Of a stretch of 64,000 bases of DNA, positions 52,660-59,946 are shown one piece after another; positions within the stretch are counted from its first letter, which is position 1; every line of letters begins with the position of its first letter. The DNA comes from Candidatus Nitrotoga sp. 1052. GTDB lineage: Bacteria; Pseudomonadota; Gammaproteobacteria; Burkholderiales; Gallionellaceae. The position numbers and the translations under genes were made by a program. The stretch covers positions 1 to 64,000 of the forward strand of contig NZ_CAKMHQ010000048.1 of the NCBI RefSeq assembly GCF_927312905.1, read 5' to 3'. The notes below the pieces were generated by a model, which saw only the letters and a program-made list of their open reading frames with translations, was not told where the DNA came from and made no database searches.

Positions 52660-55089
52660 ATGGATAATGCACCAACAATACGGCTTGAACGACGGGCCAA
52701 TGTTAGCCAGATTGAGGCGCAGCTGGTATTCACGAAGAATCTTAATCATGTCATAAGCAATATTCATGATCACGTCATAAGCAAGATTAATACTGCATAC
52801 AATTTCGACGAAATTATGCTGGAAGTTAGCAAGGATATCTGCACGATATTCAATGCTGATCGCCTCACTATTTATTCACTGGATAAAGACAAGGTTACGC
52901 TGATTTCAAAAATAAAGACCGGGGCAAACTCATTCAAGGATCTCAAACTACGCATTACTGAGCAGAGTCTCGCCGGGTATGTGGCGCTAAATAAAAAAAT
53001 ACTTAACATCACGGATGTATACGACGCGAACGAGCTAGCTTCGCATAGTATCAATCTACGCTTCCTGCAAGACGTGGATCAACGCACTGGCTATCGTACC
53101 AAGCAAGCCCTTGTGGTGCCCATACTCGATTCAGATAGCAAGGATTTGGCAGGTGTCATCCAGGTTCTCAATAATAAGTCCGACCAACCTTTTTCGGCGA
53201 TGATAGTAGATGGGATATTGGAGCTAGCGCAGAACTTGGCCGTGGCGCTGCGCCAGAGTCAGCAGCAGCCTGCTGCTAAAACCAAGTACGATCATTTGGT
53301 TTATGACGCGGTATTATCTGCCGACGAATTGGATCTGGCCGTGTCCACAGCGCGGCGCAAAAATGCTGACATTGAGGATGTATTGCTCGACGAATTTCAG
53401 GTTAAACCGGCCGCGCTTGGTAAAGCGCTTGCGCTCTTCTTCGGTGTCCCCTATGAACCGTTCAAGCCTGATCGCACCAAACCGTCCGATTTACTCAAAA
53501 ATCTAAAACGGGAATATGTGGAAAGCAGCCAATGGGTGCCGATAGATGAGATTAAGGAAGGCTTGGTAATACTTACCACTGATCCAGAGTGGATACAAAC
53601 CTCACGCGTGGTGAACAACGTTTTTTCGAAGAACCGACTGGTTTACAGAGTGTGTTCGCAACGCGAATTCAATGCAACCCTCAACTTGTTCTTTGGCGGA
53701 GGTGGAGCCAGTGGCATGTCCGGTGGTTCGGAAATGGACGGCACCTCAATGGATGAGATGCTTACCGCCATGGGAGGGGATGAAGAAGAGTTCGATGAAA
53801 TTAACCAGGAGGAAGCAAGTGCGGCGGCAGACAATGAACTAGTCAAGCTGGTTAACAAGATCATCATGGATGCCCACAAAATGGGCGCCTCCGACATTCA
53901 TGTCGAACCCGCACCGGGCAAGGGCAAGACCGTGATTCGTTTGCGCAAGGATGGTTCGCTGCTACCTTACATCGAAGTGCCATCATCATTCCGCAACTCT
54001 CTGGTTACGCGTATCAAAATTATGTGCGATCTTGATATTTCGGAGAAGCGCAAACCGCAGGACGGCAAAATCAAGTTCAATAAATATGGCCCTCTGGATA
54101 TTGAACTGCGTGTTGCCACCATTCCCTCTCAGGGCGGCATGGAAGACATCGTGATGCGTATTTTGGCCACCGGCGAGCCGATAAAGCTCAATGAGTTGGG
54201 CCTGTCGGCGCGTAATCTTGAAACCCTGAAAACGGTAATCAGCAAACCTTATGGTCTGTTTTTTGTATGCGGTCCTACTGGGTCTGGTAAAACCACTACT
54301 TTACATTCCGTGCTTGGCTACATCAACAAGCCTGAAACAAAAATCTGGACGGCAGAAGACCCGGTAGAAATTACACAGAAGGGTTTGCGCCAGGTACAGA
54401 TCAACAAGAAGGCAGGCATGGATTTCGCCACCATCATGAGAGCCTTTTTGCGCGCCGACCCGGACGTGATCATGGTGGGTGAAATGCGCGACAAAGAGAC
54501 AGTTTCCATCGGCATAGAAGCCTCGCTTACCGGCCATTTGGTGTTCGCCACCCTGCATACCAACAGTGCGCCTGAATCCGTTGTACGATTATTGGATATG
54601 GGTATGGATCCGTTTAATTTTTCCGATGCCTTGTTAGGTGTTCTAGCGCAACGTTTAGCCAAGCGTTTGTGCAAGAAATGTAAGAAACCACATACCGCCA
54701 CTCAAGATGAACTCAAATCATTGCTTGCCGAATACTCGACAGAGCTTATGAACTGCGCGCTCTGGAAGCAGGATGCCAACGCTGCTTACAAAGCTCTGTA
54801 CGCCGAATGGGTCAAGCTGTTCGCCGATGAAATGGGGAGATTCACGTTATATGAACCGGTTGGCTGTGAAGATTGCTCCGGCACAGGCTATCGCGGACGG
54901 GTGGGTTTGCACGAATTGATGGTGGGCACCGACCTGATAAAAAAGAATATTCAAGAGCACGCCCGTGTCGCGGAAATGTTTGCCAACGCACTCAACGAAG
55001 GCATGCGCACCCTGAAGCAAGATGGCATTGAAAAGGTTTTATCCGGCATCACCGACATGCATCAGGTGCGTATCGTTTGCATGAAGTAA
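52660..55089 (+). CDS. PilB/GspE-type assembly ATPase with N-terminal GAF domain
   Basis: This protein has 809 residues. A GAF domain (about 45-200: EVSKDICTIFNADRLTIYSL, ITEQSLAGYVALNKK, ALVVPILDSD) precedes the GspE/PilB N-domain (about 215-350: LDLAVSTARRKNADIEDVLL), a Gly/Asp-rich linker (about 345-385), and the hexameric ATPase: Walker A GPTGSGKTT (about 538-546), Walker B DPDVIMVGEMRD (about 598-609), His box GHLVFATLHTNSAPESVVRL. A zinc motif of two Cys pairs (CKKC near 671, CEDC near 736) follows. It powers type IV pilus or type II secretion assembly. PilB is usually about 570 residues without GAF, so ligand control is likely. It follows PP2C/FHA. Confidence 0.9.
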   Translation: MDNAPTIRLERRANVSQIEAQLVFTKNLNHVISNIHDHVISKINTAYNFDEIMLEVSKDICTIFNADRLTIYSLDKDKVTLISKIKTGANSFKDLKLRITEQSLAGYVALNKKILNITDVYDANELASHSINLRFLQDVDQRTGYRTKQALVVPILDSDSKDLAGVIQVLNNKSDQPFSAMIVDGILELAQNLAVALRQSQQQPAAKTKYDHLVYDAVLSADELDLAVSTARRKNADIEDVLLDEFQVKPAALGKALALFFGVPYEPFKPDRTKPSDLLKNLKREYVESSQWVPIDEIKEGLVILTTDPEWIQTSRVVNNVFSKNRLVYRVCSQREFNATLNLFFGGGGASGMSGGSEMDGTSMDEMLTAMGGDEEEFDEINQEEASAAADNELVKLVNKIIMDAHKMGASDIHVEPAPGKGKTVIRLRKDGSLLPYIEVPSSFRNSLVTRIKIMCDLDISEKRKPQDGKIKFNKYGPLDIELRVATIPSQGGMEDIVMRILATGEPIKLNELGLSARNLETLKTVISKPYGLFFVCGPTGSGKTTTLHSVLGYINKPETKIWTAEDPVEITQKGLRQVQINKKAGMDFATIMRAFLRADPDVIMVGEMRDKETVSIGIEASLTGHLVFATLHTNSAPESVVRLLDMGMDPFNFSDALLGVLAQRLAKRLCKKCKKPHTATQDELKSLLAEYSTELMNCALWKQDANAAYKALYAEWVKLFADEMGRFTLYEPVGCEDCSGTGYRGRVGLHELMVGTDLIKKNIQEHARVAEMFANALNEGMRTLKQDGIEKVLSGITDMHQVRIVCMK

Positions 55090-55100
55090 CTGCGGCACAA

Positions 55101-55222
55101 GCAGAAAAAATAAATCCGTACGTCCTGAGCCTGCCGAAGGATGAGCGGATTTTTAGCTGATTATTTCTTGTTGTTCATCGTGCACTTAACGAAGGTTTAC
55201 CCACTACGAATCACATAGAGCC
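55101..55222 (-). repeat. GGCTCTATGTG dispersed repeat, copy 2 (inverted, truncated)
   Basis: Read on the minus strand it begins GGCTCTATGTGATTCG at 55222, then GTTAAGTGCACGATGAACAA, AATCAGCTAAAAATCC and TCCTTCGGCAGGCTCAGGA, and ends near 55101. The right-hand terminal repeat is absent. It lies directly after the ATPase stop and may supply 3' mRNA structure. Confidence 0.7.
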
Positions 55223-55465
55223 GATTGGCATTATTTTTCTTGCATTGTGTCCTTATGCGGAAATCAAAGTGACGAAAATTGTCACTTACCTGACATAAAT
55301 CGGCTTCCCGTTTAATGCAAAGTATCAAAGTTACTCCTGAGACTACTCCGTAAACCCAATCCAGACGCGGATAGTTGTAAGTGAGGATGAGTTGGCATGA
55401 ATCATGCTTATAATAAAGCGCACACCTCGTGTACAGAATTTTTAACTCTTAAAGGAGTCTCAATC
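55223..55465. promoter_or_regulatory. Leader region of the pilin gene
   Basis: About 240 bp without a gene. Highly expressed pilin should have its own promoter here, but I found only a TGGCAT...TTGC pair at 55229-55246 with spacing too wide for sigma-54 and no confident sigma-70 core. AAAGGAG at 55451 is the ribosome site. Confidence 0.3.
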
Positions 55466-55915
55466 ATGAAACAAATGCAAAAAGGTTTTACCCTGATCGA
55501 ATTAATGATCGTGGTCGCAATTATCGGTATTCTGGCTGCGGTAGCGATTCCGGCTTATCAAGACTATGTAGTTAAAGCCAAGCTTTCAAAAGTCGCGACC
55601 GCTGTGGATCCAATTAAGATGGCGGTTGCTATGTTTATTCAGGAAAATGGTACTGCCACGGCTCTTACTCTTGATAACTGGACTTCTTTGGGACTTAGCG
55701 CCGCTCCAACACCAACCACAGAGGTTGCAAGTTATAGCGTGGCGGCTACAAATGGCGCTATCACAGCCACTCTCTGCACTGCTTGTATGAAGAGTGGAAT
55801 CGATGGCAAAACTATCACGTGGACTCCAACACCGGGAGCCACGGCTATCACTTGGGGAGTCACTTCAAATAGTTCAGACACAGTTCTGACAAACGCCATT
55901 TCCAAGTGGATATAG
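55466..55915 (+). CDS. pilA: Type IV major pilin (prepilin)
   Basis: This protein has 149 residues from ATG 55466 (AAAGGAG upstream). The prepilin leader MKQMQKG is cut before [20 protein letters not shown], with Glu5 present, giving the alpha-1 N-helix ([20 protein letters not shown]). The globular part is Ala/Thr-rich with a closely spaced Cys pair (LCTACMKSG) rather than a long C-terminal disulfide loop, and ends SKWI. It is processed and N-methylated by PilD and assembled by the PilB-type ATPase encoded upstream. It is followed by a terminator and a membrane/TPR protein likely to modify it. Confidence 0.92.
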   Translation: MKQMQKGFTLIELMIVVAIIGILAAVAIPAYQDYVVKAKLSKVATAVDPIKMAVAMFIQENGTATALTLDNWTSLGLSAAPTPTTEVASYSVAATNGAITATLCTACMKSGIDGKTITWTPTPGATAITWGVTSNSSDTVLTNAISKWI

Positions 55916-55979
55916 TGTGAAATAAAAGCCTTTACTCGAACCAATATTTTTAAATTGTAGAATTGATGATTTTCTGAGG

Positions 55980-56012
55980 ACCCGCGTTCTGTAATGGATC
56001 GCGGGTTTTTTC
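55980..56012 (+). terminator. Rho-independent terminator after the pilin gene
   Basis: ACCCGCG, loop of about 13 bases, CGCGGGT, then TTTTTT. The stem of seven pairs plus T-run lies about 65 bp after the pilin stop, and partial read-through would feed the next gene. Confidence 0.85.
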
Positions 56013-56043
56013 GTATGTGACTGATATTACATTGGTGTGCTCG

Positions 56044-57702
56044 ATGAATTTCTTTTCTAAATTTGTTTACCCGATTGATCGAATCAAAGCGCTGATTTTG
56101 GTGCTGCTGGTTATTGTGGTGTATGCCCCTTTTTTGAATAATCCCCTGATATTTGATGATGTTCCATTTTTTGGTGCAGCGATAGATCATTACGCAAATA
56201 CACTGTTTCGTTTTGATTTACGCTGGTTTCCCTATACGACGTTTGGCGTTACCTGGGTATTTTTTGGAGAGGACCCGCCTGTTTTCCGCATACAGAATTT
56301 ATTGTTGCATGGTGTGAATGTGCTGTTGCTGTTGCTGGTCTTACGGGTCTGGATCGAGCTATTCATCACTGATTTGAGCAAAGAAAAGATCGCGAACTGG
56401 GGGGCGTGGTTGGGAGCGCTGGTATTCGCATGCCACCCTCTCGCGGTTTATGGCGTAGGCTATTTGATACAACGCAGCATTCTGATGGCGACAATGTTCA
56501 CATTAGTAATGCAATTGGCCTATTTGCGTGGCCTGCTGGAGGGCGACAAACGCTATATGGCGCTAGCCGTCATGGCGTATTTTCTGGCACTTTTTAGCAA
56601 GGAACATAGCTTGATGGCTCCCGTCATATTGTTACCTTTGACTTGGGCGATTCGTGGCCAGAATAAACTTTCGTCCCGTGCTTTGCTTGCGACTTGGCTA
56701 GGGTTTGCATTGGTTGGGCTGTTGGTGGTGCTTCGCATAAAAGGTATATTTGGTGTGCCTTATGAGAAGGATGCGGCGGCATTGTTTGGGGAACAAGCGC
56801 TGCTCCTGGGAACTTCATCGCTGCACTTGCTGAGCGTGTTGACGCAGGCGGGTCTTTTTTTCAAGTACTGCTTGTTAATGCTTGTGCCCAACCCCGCGTG
56901 GATGTCGCTGGATATGCGCGAGCCCTTTATCCTTACTTGGAAAGAGTGGACAAGTTGGATCGGCTTGGCTGCTTTTGTTGCTTATGGCGCATTTGCGTTG
57001 GTTTTTTTGCTGCGCGGTGGTCGCGTCGCTTTGTTGGGGTTGGCAATGCTGTATCCGTGGTGTTACTTCATGGCAGAATTTTCAAGCATACGCGTTCAGG
57101 AAATTTTTGTGCTGTATCGCAGTTATTTATGGTTGCCCGGCTATATGTTGTTATTGCCTTTACTGCTTAGTTCACTTCCCAGTCGAAAAATCATGTTGGT
57201 TGGTGCATTAGCGGTTTTGCTATTAGTGCCGCTGGCATGGAATCGATTATGGGTGTTTGCGGATAAGTACCGTCTATGGGATGACGCGGTGCGCTTGCTA
57301 CATGGCGAAGATCGCCTCGGTGCCCATCGTACCTATTTCAATCGCGCACAAGCTTCGGCTGCGGTTAAAAATTGGGATGCGGCCATTGCGGATTATCAAA
57401 AATCACTGGCAATTAACTCAACCTATCCTGAGGTGAATGTTGCGTTGGCCTCTGCATATTCAAACTCAGGACGGTATCCGGAAGCGCTTGCAGAATTTGA
57501 TAAAGTGATTGCTGGCAACCCGAAAAATGCCAGTGCCTATTATGGTAAAAGCGTCGTGTTAAAAAATTTACATGACATGGCAGGGTCGATACAGCAAATG
57601 GAAAAAAGCTGTCAGTTGGGACTGAAACAAGCTTGTATCATCGTGGCTTTTAATCAGCAGAATAAGTTGAGTCAGCAGCAACAAAAGAATGCTTCACCAT
57701 AA
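56044..57702 (+). CDS. Polytopic membrane protein with TPR tail, TfpW-like pilin glycosyltransferase candidate
   Basis: This protein has about 552 residues from ATG 56044 (GTG 56017 is also open). It has roughly ten to twelve hydrophobic helices up to residue 405 (IKALILVLLVIVVYAPFLNN and onwards), and a GT-C-like Asp pair early (LIFDDVPFF) with a periplasmic-loop signature. Three TPR units (about 435-540: NWDAAIADYQKSLAINSTYP, GRYPEALAEFDKVIAGNPKN) follow. Proteins of this layout directly behind pilA (TfpW, TfpO-like) transfer sugars to pilin in the periplasm. No motif proves the substrate. The location immediately after the pilin terminator supports the call. Confidence 0.65.
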   Translation: MNFFSKFVYPIDRIKALILVLLVIVVYAPFLNNPLIFDDVPFFGAAIDHYANTLFRFDLRWFPYTTFGVTWVFFGEDPPVFRIQNLLLHGVNVLLLLLVLRVWIELFITDLSKEKIANWGAWLGALVFACHPLAVYGVGYLIQRSILMATMFTLVMQLAYLRGLLEGDKRYMALAVMAYFLALFSKEHSLMAPVILLPLTWAIRGQNKLSSRALLATWLGFALVGLLVVLRIKGIFGVPYEKDAAALFGEQALLLGTSSLHLLSVLTQAGLFFKYCLLMLVPNPAWMSLDMREPFILTWKEWTSWIGLAAFVAYGAFALVFLLRGGRVALLGLAMLYPWCYFMAEFSSIRVQEIFVLYRSYLWLPGYMLLLPLLLSSLPSRKIMLVGALAVLLLVPLAWNRLWVFADKYRLWDDAVRLLHGEDRLGAHRTYFNRAQASAAVKNWDAAIADYQKSLAINSTYPEVNVALASAYSNSGRYPEALAEFDKVIAGNPKNASAYYGKSVVLKNLHDMAGSIQQMEKSCQLGLKQACIIVAFNQQNKLSQQQQKNASP

Positions 57703-57772
57703 GCAATGGCATTTCAGGCCGAATAATCTGAACTTTATTTTTATGGCCGAATGAATGTTGGATAGAAAAATA

Positions 57773-59194
57773 TCAATTCCTTTTCGCCTGTGCCGCCGCA
57801 ATTTCCTTGAACTGTTTCAGCTCACTTTCAATGATCGACAACTCGTGAAAATCAGTGCCCGCTCCCTTGGCCAATTCCAGTTGTTCAATCGCATTGAGCA
57901 AGTTGCCGCGCAGAATGTAAGTGTAGGCCAGCGCGTGGTGCTCTTCTTGTCGTTTGCCCAATGCCGCGTAATTGCGTGCCATTAGCTCATGCAAACGCAG
58001 GTCATTGGGATGAGTGATAATTTGTTCGTTTAGCAGCTTGAGCGCGTCTTCAAATCGATTGGCATCCAGCAGCAGCTCGATGTAGTCATAGGCTAGCGCC
58101 CGGTGCTGTGGAAAGTTCTGTGTGGCGCTGCGGTAGAATGCAGTCATACTTGTGTTGTTCTTGTCTGTACGCTTGATTTGTCCGGCCAGCGTCGCGATCA
58201 TCGGGTTTTGTGATACCAGTGTTTGCAACGGGGCGAATTCCTGAGTGGCGCGTGCGATTTGTCCGGCGCGCAGCAGTGCCAGTACCAAGCCGTAACGCTG
58301 GGCTGTCTGATTGCCATGCTTTTGCTCTCCAATTGCACTTTTGAAGAAGTTAGCCGCTTCCTGTGGGTTCTTTTGCATGGCCCGCAGTTTGGCGCGCACC
58401 AGTTGAAAGTTGAGGCTGTCGGCAACCAGGCGATAGGGGGTCTGCTGCACGCGGTTAGCGACATCGGCGATGCGTTCGCTGGTGATCGGATGGGTGCGCA
58501 GGTAAGACGGCATGTTGTTGTCTAGCAGGCGTGTGGACTTTTGCAAGCGTTCGAAGAAGATGGGCATGGCATGCGGATCGAAGCCTGCTTTTTGCAGAGT
58601 AGTGAGGCCGATGCGGTCCGCTTCCTGTTCATGAATGCGGGTAAAGTTCAATTGCCGTTGGATAGAGCCGGCCTGCATCCCGACCATGGCCGCCTGAGAG
58701 GCTTGCGGGTTACTGCGTGCAGCCAGGATAGCCACTGCAAGGCCAGCTATGGCGGCCATTGAGTCGATTTTCTGACCCGCTACCATACGTGCCAAGTGAT
58801 GCTGGGTGACGTGAGCGATTTCGTGGCCAAGTACTGAGGCGAGTTCGGACTCGCTTTGTGCCATGAGCATCAACCCGGTGTTTACCCCAATGAAGCCGCC
58901 GGGCAGCGCGAAAGCGTTGATGGTATTGTCGTTGAGGGCAAAGAATTCAAACTCCTGTCCTGGTTCGTTGCTGTTGGAAACTAGCTGATACCCAAGCTGA
59001 TTAAGATAATCATTGACTTCAGCATCATCAAGGTAGTCTTTATCGGAGCGGATTTCAAACATGCTCTGTTCGCCGACTTTTCGCTCCTGCTGCGGTGACA
59101 TAGCCTCCTGCGATGTGTCGCCCAAGTCGGGCAGGCCGTCAGCGCGGCACAACAGCGACCATGTATAGAGCACTATGTACAACAAATTTTTCAT
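57773..59194 (-). CDS. M48-family metalloprotease with TPR-like C-terminus (BepA-like)
   Basis: This protein has 473 residues from the ATG at 59194 (the frame is open to 59230). It has a signal peptide (MKNLLYIVLYTWSLLCRADG), the zinc motif LGHEIAHVTQHH with the third ligand Glu downstream (HEQEADRIGL), and a C-terminal helical repeat region (ALAYDYIELLLDANRFEDAL, RLHELMARNYAALGKR). BepA/YfgC acts in the periplasm on outer-membrane protein and LptD folding. The gene is convergent with the pilin-modifying protein; the stop-to-stop gap is 70 bp. Confidence 0.88.
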   Translation of the reverse strand: MKNLLYIVLYTWSLLCRADGLPDLGDTSQEAMSPQQERKVGEQSMFEIRSDKDYLDDAEVNDYLNQLGYQLVSNSNEPGQEFEFFALNDNTINAFALPGGFIGVNTGLMLMAQSESELASVLGHEIAHVTQHHLARMVAGQKIDSMAAIAGLAVAILAARSNPQASQAAMVGMQAGSIQRQLNFTRIHEQEADRIGLTTLQKAGFDPHAMPIFFERLQKSTRLLDNNMPSYLRTHPITSERIADVANRVQQTPYRLVADSLNFQLVRAKLRAMQKNPQEAANFFKSAIGEQKHGNQTAQRYGLVLALLRAGQIARATQEFAPLQTLVSQNPMIATLAGQIKRTDKNNTSMTAFYRSATQNFPQHRALAYDYIELLLDANRFEDALKLLNEQIITHPNDLRLHELMARNYAALGKRQEEHHALAYTYILRGNLLNAIEQLELAKGAGTDFHELSIIESELKQFKEIAAAQAKRN

Positions 59195-59554
59195 GACAAT
59201 ATGATACCTGTTTCGCCTGGTGGTTCCCAAGTATGGAGCGCAGGGTTTCAGAACGGAATTCGGGTGGGATACCCGTGTTTACTTGTTAGCAAGGTATAAT
59301 GAAAATTGCATTGGCTCTATGTGATTCGTTGTGAGTAACCCTTTGATAAGTGCAAGATGACAACAAAAAATAGTCAGCTAAAAATTAATTCATCCTTCGA
59401 CAAGCTCAGGAAGAAAGGATTGACTTCTTCTGCAAGAAGTTGAAAGTTGATTACCCACTGTATTTCACATAGAGCCCTTTTATTACACATTTGCTGCATA
59501 ATTATTTTGAGAGCCCGCTTAAACACTGGAAAACAGTAATTAACTGTAAAGATT
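59195..59554. other. Gap with dispersed repeat between protease and TusA-like gene
   Basis: Apart from the repeat at 59313-59476 it holds only the upstream region of the M48 gene and an A+T-rich leader at 59480-59550. No further ORF is convincing. Confidence 0.35.
59313..59476 (+). repeat. GGCTCTATGTG dispersed repeat, copy 3 (complete)
   Basis: 164 bp with both terminal inverted repeats: GGCTCTATGTGATTCG at 59313 and TTTCACATAGAGCC ending 59476. The inside shares GATAAGTGCAAGATGACAAC, AGTCAGCTAAAAATTAATTC, TCCTTCGACAAGCTCAGG and a TTCTTCTGCAAGAAGTTGAA palindrome with copy 1. This is the best preserved copy, suitable as the reference for the family. Confidence 0.8.
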
Positions 59555-59707
59555 ATGAATATTAACAAGACAGAATCACAGGTTCAAATGGACGAAAGCT
59601 CCGCGCTTGCTGTGGATTTCGCCGCAGCTCTGGGTTTTTCTGAGACGTTCAAGCTGCAGAGTGGCGTTACGGATTGGGCGCAAGCAAGTTCGTCACCTGC
59701 GATATGA
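59555..59707 (+). CDS. 50-aa ORF resembling a rhodanese C-terminus, coupled to the TusA-like gene
   Basis: ATG 59555 to TGA 59705-59707. The peptide begins MNINKTESQVQMDESSALAV and has DFAAALGFSETFKLQSGVTD-W, which resembles the last strand-helix of rhodanese domains (GF-x-x-V-x-x-L-x-G-G-x-x-x-W). Its stop overlaps the next ATG (ATGA), so translation is coupled. It lacks the rhodanese active-site Cys loop. It may be a truncated rhodanese trimmed when the neighbouring repeat inserted, or a genuine small protein. Codon use looks real. Confidence 0.5.
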   Translation: MNINKTESQVQMDESSALAVDFAAALGFSETFKLQSGVTDWAQASSSPAI

Positions 59708-59946
59708 GTACAATGAAATTCGATGTCGAATTGGATGCTCGTAAGTTGAGTTGCCCCTTGCCCATTCTGCGTACCAAAAAAATGCTGTCGCAGATGCAAG
59801 GCGGGCAGGTGCTGAAAGTGGTTGCTACAGACAAAAAGTCACCGGATGACTTCACCGATTTTTGCAAGCAAACCGGGAATGATTTGTTGTCTGCTACACA
59901 GCAGGATGACGAGTTCGTATTTTACCTGCGTCGCCGGCAGATTTAA
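59704..59946 (+). CDS. TusA-family sulfur carrier protein
   Basis: This protein has 80 residues from ATG 59704. It has the TusA/SirA fold with the cysteine motif in [20 protein letters not shown] (C-P-x-P), followed by [20 protein letters not shown] and [20 protein letters not shown]. Such proteins carry persulfide sulfur for tRNA thiolation, molybdenum cofactor synthesis or sulfur oxidation (with Rhd and DsrE). The rhodanese-like ORF in front fits a rhd-tusA pair. It is convergent with valS; the stop codons overlap. Confidence 0.88.
   Translation: MSTMKFDVELDARKLSCPLPILRTKKMLSQMQGGQVLKVVATDKKSPDDFTDFCKQTGNDLLSATQQDDEFVFYLRRRQI

Noticed and set aside
55229-55246. Sigma-54 promoter upstream of the pilin gene
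   Set aside because: TGGCA and TTGCA are present but the GG-to-GC distance is three bases too long for a -24/-12 element.
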